A stretch of DNA of 64,000 bases from Nocardioides flavus (ex Wang et al. 2016). GTDB lineage: Bacteria; Actinomycetota; Actinomycetes; Propionibacteriales; Nocardioidaceae. Positions 28,629 through 38,298 of the stretch are shown here, in pieces (the stretch's first letter is position 1; every line of letters begins with the position of its first letter). The notes under the pieces were generated by a model, which made no database searches, was not told the DNA's origin, and saw nothing but the letters and a program-made list of their open reading frames with translations. A program made the translations under genes and the position numbers. The DNA is taken from assembly GCF_014653115.1 (NCBI RefSeq), contig NZ_BNAD01000003.1, positions 301,077 to 365,076 of the forward strand. The letters run 5' to 3'.

Positions 28629-29900
28629 TCAGCTCTCTCCCCCGTCGGTCCCGCCCGTGCGGTGGGCCAAGCCGGCCAGCACGTCGATGTCCACCAGCCC
28701 GGCGTCGTGGACCTCCTCGCGCGACACGGCGCCGCAGTCGAGGCCGCGCAGGACGAAGTCGGCCAGCGCACGGGCGGTCGCCGGCTCGTCGAGGATCGCG
28801 GTGTCCTGCCGCGCGACGTAGGCGCGCAGCCGTGCGGCCGCGGCCGGGAGGCCCTCGCGGTAGAACGCGAACGTGGCGGCGTAGCGCGTCGGCAGCTGCG
28901 CCGGGTGCAGGTCCCAGCCCTGGTAGAACCCGCGTTCGAGCGAGCGTCGGACGAGACGCAGGTGGTTGTGCCACGCGGCCGCGACCTGGTCGGGCGCGCC
29001 CACGGGCAGCACGTTGGTGGACCCGTCGGAGAGACGTACGCCGGTGCCCGCCGCCGCGGCCTGCATCACGGCCTTGGCGTGGTCGGCGACGGGGTGCTCG
29101 AGGCTCTGGTGGGCGGCCGCGATGCCGCAGGACGCGGAGTAGTCGTAGGTGCCGTAGTGCAGGCCGGTGCAGCGGCCGTCGGAGGCGTGGACCATCCGCG
29201 CCACCAGCGCGGTGCCGTCCGCGCCGAGGATCGACTGCGGCGTCTCGACCTGGATCTCGAAGCGCAGCGCACCGAGGTCGAGCCCGAGCTCGGTCTCGAG
29301 CCGACCGGCCGCGTGCACCAGCGCCTCGACCTGCTCGACCGCGGTCACCTTGGGCAGCGTCACGACGAACCCTCGCGGCAGCGGGCGGCCCGCGACGAGC
29401 CGGGCGACGAACAGGGCCAGCGTGCGTACGCCGCGGCGCCGGGTCGGTGCCTCGAACCCCTTGACCCGGATGCCGGTGAACGACGGCGCGACGCCGGCGT
29501 CGAGGGCCGCGCGCAGCTCGTCGGCCGCGCGCTCGGCGTCGCGGTCCTCCTCGTCGTCGGGGCGCGTGCCGTAGCCGTCCTCGAGGTCGATGCGCAGGTC
29601 CTCGACCGGCTCGCGCGCGAGCTTGTCGCGGACGCGGGACACGAGGTCGGGATCGCGGTCGAGCACCTCGAGGAAGAGCTCCTCGTGGGCGGCGACCGTG
29701 GCCAGCGCGGCCGCACCGTGCTCGGCCACGAGGCCGGCATGGAAGCGGTCGGCCGGGACGTACAGGGTGTGCACGGGCTGCCGGCCCGGGCGCTCGCCGG
29801 GATAGCCGGCGGCGAGCGCGGCGTCGACGTCGGCGAGGCGCGCGTCGAGGTCGTCGGCGAGCGCACCCGCCAGGCGGTCGAGGCCCTCGCGGCGATCCAT
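28629..29900 (-). CDS. DUF6986 family aldolase/citrate lyase-like protein
   Basis: 423 residues, head gene of the urate operon. I recognise it as the uncharacterised DUF6986 group with motifs parallel to the HpcH/HpaI-CitE superfamily: LRIDLEDGYG near residue 100 (LDLED), GIRVKGFE (RxN/RVK), VTLPKV near 180, EIQVETPQSI near 222 (the metal Glu) and HYGTYDYSASCG near 250 (the metal Asp). Those enzymes form or break C-C bonds next to glyoxylate or CoA esters. Position, with malate synthase at the other end of the block, suggests a step using glyoxylate or another purine breakdown product; no activity is established. A TAGATT box sits 6 nt upstream of the ATG. Confidence 0.75.
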   Translation of the reverse strand: MDRREGLDRLAGALADDLDARLADVDAALAAGYPGERPGRQPVHTLYVPADRFHAGLVAEHGAAALATVAAHEELFLEVLDRDPDLVSRVRDKLAREPVEDLRIDLEDGYGTRPDDEEDRDAERAADELRAALDAGVAPSFTGIRVKGFEAPTRRRGVRTLALFVARLVAGRPLPRGFVVTLPKVTAVEQVEALVHAAGRLETELGLDLGALRFEIQVETPQSILGADGTALVARMVHASDGRCTGLHYGTYDYSASCGIAAAHQSLEHPVADHAKAVMQAAAAGTGVRLSDGSTNVLPVGAPDQVAAAWHNHLRLVRRSLERGFYQGWDLHPAQLPTRYAATFAFYREGLPAAAARLRAYVARQDTAILDEPATARALADFVLRGLDCGAVSREEVHDAGLVDIDVLAGLAHRTGGTDGGES

Positions 29901-29906
29901 GCAGGG

Positions 29907-29912
29907 AATCTA
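29907..29912 (-). promoter_or_regulatory. leaderless-type -10 element of the urate operon (TAGATT)
   Basis: TAGATT, CCCTGC (6 nt), then ATG at 29900 on the minus strand. It lies in the 21-nt gap downstream of the small membrane protein gene and would drive DUF6986-pucL-uraD-uraH-allB-allE. Confidence 0.55.
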
Positions 29913-29921
29913 GGGCATCGG

Positions 29922-30242
29922 TCAGTGCGCGGGGGGCCGCTTGCGCCGCGGCGCCGGGCGCGTCGGGTCGTCGTCGGGGCGGTCGGGATCCGCCGGCACG
30001 ACGATGGGCCTCCACCGCGCCCAGCCGAAGAAGACGGCCGCGACGGCGAGCAGCGCGAGCCCGGTCCAGAGGTTGGCGTTGACGCCACCGGTCTTCTCCG
30101 GCTCGTGCTCGCCGAGGAGCCCGGCGAGCACCAGGATCACGCCGTAGACCCCCATCAGGGCGCCGATGATGTTGCGGACGTCGAACGCGCCGGCCTTGCG
30201 GGCGGAGGTCCCGGACTGCCCGGCGGTGGTGTCGGAGGACAT
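29922..30242 (-). CDS. small membrane protein beside symporter
   Basis: 106 residues. A hydrophilic N-terminus, two membrane segments (IIGALMGVYGVILVLAGLL near residue 25 and LWTGLALLAVAAVFFGWARW near 60) and a Pro/Arg/Asp-rich cytoplasmic tail. GAGAGGGG ribosome site upstream. It follows the sodium:solute symporter gene by 25 nt in the same direction, so it is probably cotranscribed and may be an accessory subunit. Function not known. Confidence 0.75.
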   Translation of the reverse strand: MSSDTTAGQSGTSARKAGAFDVRNIIGALMGVYGVILVLAGLLGEHEPEKTGGVNANLWTGLALLAVAAVFFGWARWRPIVVPADPDRPDDDPTRPAPRRKRPPAH

Positions 30243-30267
30243 GGTGGCCCCTCTCGTGGGTGGGCGA

Positions 30268-31980
30268 TCAGAAGGCGACGTTGAGGACGATGACCATCGC
30301 GAGCGCGACGCCGGCGAGCGGGATCGTGCGTTGGTACCACGGCATCGCGGCCTCGTCGGGGTCGACGAGGTCCTCGCGCGGCGTCTCGGACCAGACGAGG
30401 CCCTTGAGCTCGGAGGCGGGCTTGGGCTTCGTGACGAGCGTGACGAGGACGCTGAGGACGATGTCGACGACGAACGCGGTCGAGGCGGCGAGGAAGGCGA
30501 CGCCCTGCCCGGGGAGCTCGAAGACGCCCGCGGCGGCCAGCCGGTCGACCGCCACCGCCGACAGGGTGCCGAAGACCAGGCCGACCCAGCCGGCGGTCGG
30601 GGTCATCCGCTTCCAGAACATGCCGAGGATGAAGGTCGCGAAGAGCGGGGCGTTGAAGAAACCGAACAGCGTCTGGAGGTAGTTCATGACGTTGTCGTAG
30701 CCGAGCGCGATCTGGGCGGTGAAGATCGCGATGACGGTCGCTGCGACCGTCGCCAGGCGCCCGACGCGCAGGTAGTAGTCGTCGTCGTGGTCCTTGCGGA
30801 TGTAGCGCTGCCACAGGTCGTAGGAGAAGACCGTGTTGAACGCCGAGATGTTGGCTGCCATGCCGGCCATGAAGGCGGCCAGCAGGCCGGCGATGGCCAG
30901 GCCGAGGAGGCCGTTGGGCAGCACGTCGCGCATCAGCAGCAGCAGGGCGTCGTTGTAGGTCACGTCGCCGGCGGCACCGCCGCTCGGTGTCCCGCCGTTC
31001 TTGAGCTCGACCATCTCCGCGACCAGGACAGCCGAGATCATGCCGGGGACGATCACGATGAACGGGACGAACATCTTGGGGAAGGCGCCGATGATGGGCG
31101 TCCTGCGCGCGGCGGAGATCGAGTTGGACGCCATGGCGCGCTGCACCTCGACGAAGTTGGTCGTCCAGTAGCCGAAGGACAGCACGAACCCGAGGCCGAA
31201 CACGATCCCGATCACCGACAGCAGCTCGGAGTCGAAGCCGGCGAGCGCCTGACCGGGCCAGGACTCGAGCTGCTGCTCGGCCGGTGGGACGCCGGCGTCG
31301 ACCGGGGCGCCGTCGGCCGCGGCGGTGATCTTGTCGGTGAGCCCGTCCCAGCCGCCGACCCGGTTGAGGCCGATGAGGGTCAGCGGGGCGAGGGCAGCCA
31401 CGATGACGAAGAACTGCAGCACCTCGTTGTAGATCGCCGCGCTCAGGCCGCCGAGGGTGATGTAGGACAGCACGATCACGCCGGCCACGATCAGGGCGAT
31501 CCAGATCGGCCAGCCCAGGAGCGCGCTGACGATGCCGGCGAGCAGCGCGAGGTTGACTCCGGCGATCAGCAGCTGGGCCACGGCGAAGCTGATCGCGTTG
31601 ACCAGGTGGGCGCCGGTGCCGAAGCGCCGCAACATGAACTCCGGGACCGAGCGGACCTTGGAGCCGTAGTAGAACGGCATCATCACGACGCCGAGGAACA
31701 GCATCGCCGGCACCGCGCCGACCCAGAAGTAGTGGACCGTCGGCAGGCCGATCTCCGCGCCGTTGGCCGACATGCCCATGATCTCGACCGCGCCGAGGTT
31801 GGCCGAGATGAACGCCAGCCCGGTCACCCACGCCGGCAGCGAGCGGCCCGAGAGGAAGAAGTCGATCGAGTCCGAGACCGACCGCCGGGCCATCACGCCG
31901 ATGCCGAGGACGAAGCCGAAGTAGATCGCCACCAGCAGGTAGTCCAGCCAGTTGGCGTCGATGAGGGTGTCGGAGCCCAT
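30268..31980 (-). CDS. sodium:solute symporter (SSS family)
   Basis: 570 residues with about 14 membrane helices. The N-terminal LDYLLVAIYFGFVLGIGVMARR and the SIDFFLSGRSLPAWVTGLAFISANLGAVEIMG block mark the SSS family, with similarity to the galactose/sugar-type branch (GYWTTNFVEVQRAMASNSISAARR). Couples solute uptake to sodium. ATG 31980 has GGAGG 7 nt upstream. The substrate cannot be assigned; its location immediately before the urate operon makes a purine product possible, but the sequence branch suggests a sugar-like solute. Confidence 0.9.
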   Translation of the reverse strand: MGSDTLIDANWLDYLLVAIYFGFVLGIGVMARRSVSDSIDFFLSGRSLPAWVTGLAFISANLGAVEIMGMSANGAEIGLPTVHYFWVGAVPAMLFLGVVMMPFYYGSKVRSVPEFMLRRFGTGAHLVNAISFAVAQLLIAGVNLALLAGIVSALLGWPIWIALIVAGVIVLSYITLGGLSAAIYNEVLQFFVIVAALAPLTLIGLNRVGGWDGLTDKITAAADGAPVDAGVPPAEQQLESWPGQALAGFDSELLSVIGIVFGLGFVLSFGYWTTNFVEVQRAMASNSISAARRTPIIGAFPKMFVPFIVIVPGMISAVLVAEMVELKNGGTPSGGAAGDVTYNDALLLLMRDVLPNGLLGLAIAGLLAAFMAGMAANISAFNTVFSYDLWQRYIRKDHDDDYYLRVGRLATVAATVIAIFTAQIALGYDNVMNYLQTLFGFFNAPLFATFILGMFWKRMTPTAGWVGLVFGTLSAVAVDRLAAAGVFELPGQGVAFLAASTAFVVDIVLSVLVTLVTKPKPASELKGLVWSETPREDLVDPDEAAMPWYQRTIPLAGVALAMVIVLNVAF

Positions 31981-32061
31981 GGTGCCTCCCGAGATCAGCG
32001 TCGTTGGACCACCAAGCAACCTAGACCCGTACGGAGTCCTCGACGACCACCCCTCCGGGGG

Positions 32062-32445
32062 TCACTCGCCGACGACCACCTCGACCTCGACGCCCTCGGA
32101 GCTCTCGACGTACAGCGCGACGTGGGCCTCGCCGCCCGCGTGCGGGTAGCGGTCGGCGTACAGCTCGTGCCACCCATGATCCGTCGACTCCGACCGCATC
32201 CGGTCGAGCTCCTCGCGCGAGCCGACCGTCAGGGCCAGGTGGTTGATGCCGGGCCGGAGCCGGTCGTGGGTCCCGTGCTGGTCGGGCGAGTGCTCCACGA
32301 ACACGTACGTCCCGTCGGGGTGGACCCACGACAGCATCCGCTCGTCGCGCTGCCAGCCGCACCTGGCGAGCAGCCACCCCCACTCCCCCTCGGCAGTCGC
32401 GACGTCGTCGACCCACAGGTCGAGGTGGTGCAGGGCGCGCGGCAT
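32062..32445 (-). CDS. VOC family (glyoxalase-like) protein
   Basis: 127 residues: one vicinal-oxygen-chelate unit of paired beta-alpha-beta-beta-beta modules. LHHLDLWVDDV gives the first metal His, GINHLALTV the second, and VEVVV at the C-terminus the Glu position. Such proteins include lyases, dioxygenases and resistance proteins, so the reaction is unknown. A TAGGGT box 6 nt upstream of the ATG supports the start. Confidence 0.82.
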   Translation of the reverse strand: MPRALHHLDLWVDDVATAEGEWGWLLARCGWQRDERMLSWVHPDGTYVFVEHSPDQHGTHDRLRPGINHLALTVGSREELDRMRSESTDHGWHELYADRYPHAGGEAHVALYVESSEGVEVEVVVGE

Positions 32446-32451
32446 GGGCCG

Positions 32452-32457
32452 ACCCTA
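32452..32457 (-). promoter_or_regulatory. leaderless-type -10 element (TAGGGT)
   Basis: TAGGGT, CGGCCC (6 nt), then ATG at 32445 on the minus strand. Confidence 0.5.
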
Positions 32458-32518
32458 CTCACGGGGGATCCCCCGTTTGCGCGATGCGGCCACCGTCCTG
32501 CCCCGACATCGTGACCCC

Positions 32519-33103
32519 ATGACGGCACCACGACGGCTCGTACACCTCGCCTCGCTCGCACTCGTGCTCGCGCTGCCGGCCGCTCCCGCTGCAGCGGAGC
32601 AGGCCCGCGAGCGCGACGCATCCGGTGACATGATCCGGGTCGAGGAAGGTGGGGGCGATCCGCAGGCGGCGCCCACCGCGCGGGTCGGGGACGTGGTGCG
32701 CACGACCTTCCGGCACGACGTCGGACGGGTCGTCGTACGGACGCGGTTCGCCGCGCTCGAGCGGGCGGGACGGCGCTTTACGGTGTGGGCGGACGTGCAG
32801 GACCGGCCCGGGCACACCTGGTACGTCGGCGTGCAGGCCACCAGGCGCGACCGCGGAGGCGAGACGATCCTGATGGACGGACGCGGCCGCGACCTGCCGT
32901 GCACCGCGCGGCACCGCATCCGCTACGGCGCCGACACGGTGCGGGTCGCGGTCCCGCGCAGCTGCTTCGGCGACCCGGAGCGCCTGCGGTTCAGGCTGCT
33001 CTCCGAGCACGTGCGGCGGAGCTGGGACCACGCCTGGCTCGACAACGGCCTCGCCCCGACGATGGACGACCGTCGCTGGACCGCGTGGCTGACCCCGGGT
33101 TGA
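32519..33103 (+). CDS. secreted hypothetical protein
   Basis: 194 residues with a Sec signal peptide (LVHLASLALVLALPAAPAAAEQ). The mature part is basic and beta-rich, with VGDVVRTTFRHDVGRVVVRTRFAALE and WADVQDRPGHTWYVGVQATRR, resembling exported beta-sandwich proteins of unknown role in Nocardioides. Two cysteines (PCTARH and SCFGD) could form a disulfide. Start at the ATG directly before the signal peptide. No linked partner is evident. Confidence 0.72.
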   Translation: MTAPRRLVHLASLALVLALPAAPAAAEQARERDASGDMIRVEEGGGDPQAAPTARVGDVVRTTFRHDVGRVVVRTRFAALERAGRRFTVWADVQDRPGHTWYVGVQATRRDRGGETILMDGRGRDLPCTARHRIRYGADTVRVAVPRSCFGDPERLRFRLLSEHVRRSWDHAWLDNGLAPTMDDRRWTAWLTPG

Positions 33104-33144
33104 TCCTCCGCCGTCCGTACGCCTGACCGTGGCAGGGTGAGCGG

Positions 33145-33504
33145 GTGTCCCGTCCTGTCTCGGTGTCGCTGGCGGCCGCCCTCGTCGTCCTCGGCGTCGT
33201 GCTGGCCGTGGCGCCTGCTCTCGCCGCGGGCTTCACGATCTGCGGGGTGTCGGGCTGCACGGGCGGTGCCTTCGGGCGCGCCACCGACCCCGGGCTGACG
33301 CTGGTGCTGCTCCTCGTCACCGGCGTCGTCGCTGCTCTCCCGCTGGCGATCTACGCACTCACGCGTCGCAGCCCGCGCCTCGGTGCGTACGCCCTCGCGC
33401 TGGCCGCGGTCGCGACCCTGCTCACCGGGCTCGTCATCGGCTCCGACCTCCGCGGCTGCCCGCGCGACGTCTCGCAGGAGACGTGCCTGGAGGAGGCGGC
33501 ATAG
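33145..33504 (+). CDS. small membrane protein
   Basis: 119 residues with three hydrophobic segments (VSLAAALVVLGVVLAVAPAL, LTLVLLLVTGVVAALPLAIY, LGAYALALAAVATLLTGLVI). Cysteines occur in external-looking stretches (ICGVSGC; RGCPRDVSQETC), suggesting disulfides. GTG start. Family not recognised. Confidence 0.65.
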   Translation: MSRPVSVSLAAALVVLGVVLAVAPALAAGFTICGVSGCTGGAFGRATDPGLTLVLLLVTGVVAALPLAIYALTRRSPRLGAYALALAAVATLLTGLVIGSDLRGCPRDVSQETCLEEAA

Positions 33505-33515
33505 GTCTCCCCGAT

Positions 33516-33734
33516 GGTCGAGGAGGGACGAAGTCCCGTCACGAGACCCCCACCCCCGCTGGTCGAGGAGGGACGGAGTCCCGCACGAGACCCCCTCCTC
33601 CCGCTGGTCGAGGAGCGACGAAGTCGCGTCACGAGACCCCCCGCCCCCGCTGGTCGAGTAGCCCGCGAGGGACGAGCGGGCGTATCGAGACCCCTTCCCC
33701 GCCGGTCGAGGAGGGACGGAGTCCCGTCACGAGG
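33516..33734. repeat. array of five palindromic REP-like elements
   Basis: Copies begin ggtcgag and end in cgagacc or near it: 33516-33548, 33561-33592, 33606-33638, 33652-33692, 33704-33734. Each is a short inverted repeat (outer GGTC...GACC, inner GGGAC...GTCCC) with C-rich spacers. Copy 4 is the divergent longer type with gtagcccgcgagggacgagcgggcg. They fill the 263-nt gap before the second DUF222 gene. This type of palindrome is scattered in Nocardioides-like genomes. Confidence 0.8.
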
Positions 33735-33754
33735 CTACTGTCGGTGGCGCCCTC

Positions 33755-33760
33755 TAGAGT
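33755..33760 (+). promoter_or_regulatory. leaderless-type -10 element (TAGAGT)
   Basis: TAGAGT, 7 nt, then ATG at 33768. It lies just after the repeat array and supports ATG 33768 over the longer frame that reads through the repeats. Confidence 0.5.
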
Positions 33761-33767
33761 CGAACGC

Positions 33768-35165
33768 ATGATCGAAGTAGCAGCCGCGCTGAAGGCAGGT
33801 GAGGTCGAGGACCTCACCGCCTCCGACCTGCTCGCCTCGATCCGAGCGGAGCGGGACGCCGAGAACGCCGCCGCCGCCCGCCAGCTGGCCCTGGCTGCCC
33901 GGTGGGCCGACCTGCACCCGCCGGAATCGATCCACTCCGCCGCCTCGTTCGCCGTGCCTGGCTGTGAGCACGAGGAGCCCATCGCCGGTGAAGGGACACC
34001 GTTGGTGGCGGAGTTCTGCGTCGCCGAGCTCGGCACCGTCCTCGGGATCTCCACGACGGCGGCGAAGAAGCTCATCGGGCATGCCCTCGAGCTGCGCCAC
34101 CGCCTCCCTCGCCTTTGGGCCCAGGTCCACGCAGGTGCCGTTCCCGCGTGGCGGGCCCGGACGGTCGCCGAGACCACCATCCACACCAACCCTGCACTGA
34201 CCCGTGAGGCGGCGGGGTTCGTCGACGCGCAGGTCGCCGCCGTCGCCGGCCGGATCGGTGCCGCGCAGCTCGACCGGCTCGTCGCGGAGACCATCACGCG
34301 CTACGACCTCGCCGTCGCCGACCCGACAGCCGATCCCGACGACGGCTACCTCCACGTGGACCCGCGCCACGTGACGGTCCACGACCAGGACGTGCATTTC
34401 GCCGGCACGATGCGCATCGAGGCCGAGGTCGACCTCGCCGACGCCCTCGACCTTGACCGCGCGGTCGCGCACGACGCCGCCACCCAGAAGGCCCTCGGCT
34501 CCACCGAGTCGTTGGACGCCCGCCGGGCCAAGGCCCTCGGGAACCTCGCCCGCACCCAGACCGCGCTCGACCTCGCGGATCCGGGCACGGACAGCGAGGA
34601 CCTGCCGCCCGCGCGGGAGGTCGTCATCCACGCCCACTTCGACGCCACCCTGTCCGGCGACACCACGATCTTCGGGCCCACCGGACGCATGGAGAACGGC
34701 CAACGCCTCGTCCTGCTCGAGCAGATCCAAGCCTGGTGCGGCGACACCCGCACCCGAGTGACGATCAAGCCGGTCATCGACCTCCACACCCAGCTCACTG
34801 GCCAGACGCGCAAGATCCCAGCCACCATCCGCGAACAGATCATCCTCCGGGACCGCACCTGCGTGTTCCCGAACTGCGGCCGCCCCGCCCGCGGCTGCGA
34901 CATCGATCATCTCGTGCCCTGGGACGAGCACGTCGAAGCCGAGGGCAGACCCCAGCCCGGGCCGACCACCACGAGCAACCTCGCCGCCCTCTGCAGGTTC
35001 CACCACCGACTCAAGACCCACTCACCCTGGCGCTACGCCATGGTCGCCCCCGGGGTGTTCGAGTGGACGGCTCCCCACGGCTACCGCTACCGACGCGACC
35101 ACACCGGCACCACCGAGCTCGACCCACCGGATCCTCCCGGTGTCCCGCGCCCCCTACGACGATGA
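33768..35165 (+). CDS. DUF222 / 13E12-type HNH endonuclease signature protein
   Basis: 465 residues: a helical DUF222 region (residues 1-340, with ARTVAETTIHTNPALTREAAGFVD) and a C-terminal HNH domain, RDRTCVFPNCGRPARGCDIDHLVPW then LCRFHHRLKTH, which has the CxxxxC pair, DIDH and HH motifs complete. It is more typical of the family than the member at 158. An open frame extends upstream into the palindromic repeats, but those codons are repeat-derived. Role unknown. Confidence 0.88.
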   Translation: MIEVAAALKAGEVEDLTASDLLASIRAERDAENAAAARQLALAARWADLHPPESIHSAASFAVPGCEHEEPIAGEGTPLVAEFCVAELGTVLGISTTAAKKLIGHALELRHRLPRLWAQVHAGAVPAWRARTVAETTIHTNPALTREAAGFVDAQVAAVAGRIGAAQLDRLVAETITRYDLAVADPTADPDDGYLHVDPRHVTVHDQDVHFAGTMRIEAEVDLADALDLDRAVAHDAATQKALGSTESLDARRAKALGNLARTQTALDLADPGTDSEDLPPAREVVIHAHFDATLSGDTTIFGPTGRMENGQRLVLLEQIQAWCGDTRTRVTIKPVIDLHTQLTGQTRKIPATIREQIILRDRTCVFPNCGRPARGCDIDHLVPWDEHVEAEGRPQPGPTTTSNLAALCRFHHRLKTHSPWRYAMVAPGVFEWTAPHGYRYRRDHTGTTELDPPDPPGVPRPLRR

Positions 35166-35246
35166 CCCCGTCCCACACCCCGCCACAGCACTGACCGGCG
35201 GGCCCACAGGCACGTCCTCTTGTGCCGATCGTGGGATTCTCGGGTG

Positions 35247-35785
35247 GTGCCCCTACCCGTCCTCTGCGGCCCTCGGCTCGTGCTGAGGCCTGCAACCCTG
35301 GACGACCTCGACTTCCTTGCTGCGCTCAACAGCGATCCGACCGTGATGGCGCACATCTCGGGTGGCCCGCGGTCGCGTTCGCAGACGGAGGACGAGTGGG
35401 GTCGACGACTCGGGGCACGATCTGCGATCGACGCCGGCCTCGGTTACTGGATCGGATCGGTCGGCGCGGAGACGGTCGGTTGGTGGGGGCTCGGCCACAC
35501 GCCCGGCGAGCCGGACGCAGGCGAGCTCGGCTTTCGCTTGCATCAGGCGCATTGGCGCCGGGGCTCGCCAGGGAGGGGGCGTACGCGCTGCTCCGTCACG
35601 CGTTCGTCGACCGCGACGTGGCGCGCGCCTGGGCCGGGACCATCACGACGAACCTCGGGTCGCGGCGGGCCTTGGCGGCCGCTGGCCTGTCGTGCACGGA
35701 CGAGCCCGCACCCGGGGTGCTGACCTACGAGGTCAGCTCGAGCGTGTGGCGCGCACTGGCGAGGACGGCCGACCCCACGTCCTGA
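35247..35785 (+). pseudogene. GNAT acetyltransferase, frameshifted
   Basis: The first frame encodes a RimJ/RimL-type N-terminus (CGPRLVLRPATLDDLDFLAAL... to ELGFRLHQAHWRRG). After the GGGG at 35560-35563 the matching continuation LAREGAYALLRHAFVDRDVARAWAGTITTNLGSRRALAAAGL is in the +2 frame and runs to 35785. Adding one G restores RRGLAREG, the acetyl-CoA loop, so one base has been lost from the G-run. It is either a broken gene or a base-calling error. A functional GNAT gene lies convergent at 35796. Confidence 0.75.
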
Positions 35786-35795
35786 TCCCCATGCG

Positions 35796-37948
<2,153 letters not shown>

Positions 37949-37955
37949 GACGCGG

Positions 37956-37961
37956 AGTCTA
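37956..37961 (-). promoter_or_regulatory. leaderless-type -10 element of guaA (TAGACT)
   Basis: TAGACT, CCGCGTC (7 nt), then GTG at 37948 on the minus strand. Confidence 0.6.
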
Positions 37962-38007
37962 TCGGCGCGCCGCCCCGCGCCGGCACCCGCGGGGCCCGCC
38001 GGGAGTC

Positions 38008-38052
38008 GCCCCAGGGCCCGATCGGGGAGGGAGGGTGATCGGGCCCTGGGGC
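38008..38052. terminator. perfect 16-bp inverted repeat between guaA and the GMC oxidoreductase gene
   Basis: GCCCCAGGGCCCGATC (38008-38023) and its exact complement (38037-38052) flank a G-rich 13-nt loop GGGGAGGGAGGGT. It lies about 140 nt past the GMC oxidoreductase stop and upstream of guaA, so it most likely ends the upstream transcript. No T-run. Confidence 0.6.
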
Positions 38053-38103
38053 TTGGCACCCGGCATGGCCGAGAACCCGGGAGCCCGACCCTTGGGAGGG
38101 AGC

Positions 38104-38298
38104 ATGACTGCCGGACCCCTTACCCCGCCCAACGACGTCTGCGAGGGGTGGTTACGGCGCTGGCCGACGAATCTCGGACGAGATCCCGGTGGCTCAGCTG
38201 ACGCCGACGATCGGCAGGCGCAGCGCGCCGGGCGCCGCGTCCGGCACGACGGGGTTCTTCGGCTCCACCGGCGCCAGCCGGCGGTAGGCGGACCCTAG
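38104..38298 (+). CDS. possible small ORF, 64 residues
   Basis: ATG preceded by a very strong GGGAGGGAG ribosome site, encoding [19 protein letters not shown]... to GGP. The second half is antisense to the 3' end of the GMC oxidoreductase gene and is Arg-rich like a shadow frame. No recognised domain. It could be a short regulatory peptide, but only the ribosome site speaks for it. Confidence 0.2.
   Translation: MTAGPLTPPNDVCEGWLRRWPTNLGRDPGGSADADDRQAQRAGRRVRHDGVLRLHRRQPAVGGP

Noticed and set aside
30166..32514. 782-codon plus-strand frame
   Set aside because: Antisense to the symporter; no hydrophobic segments or motifs.
33516..33734. CRISPR array
   Set aside because: Units are palindromic and unequal in length, spacers are only about 11-14 nt and C-rich, and no cas genes are present.
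33483..33767. N-terminal extension of the DUF222 protein through the repeats
   Set aside because: The codons are repeat-derived (RGGTKSRHET units) and a TAGAGT box directly precedes ATG 33768.
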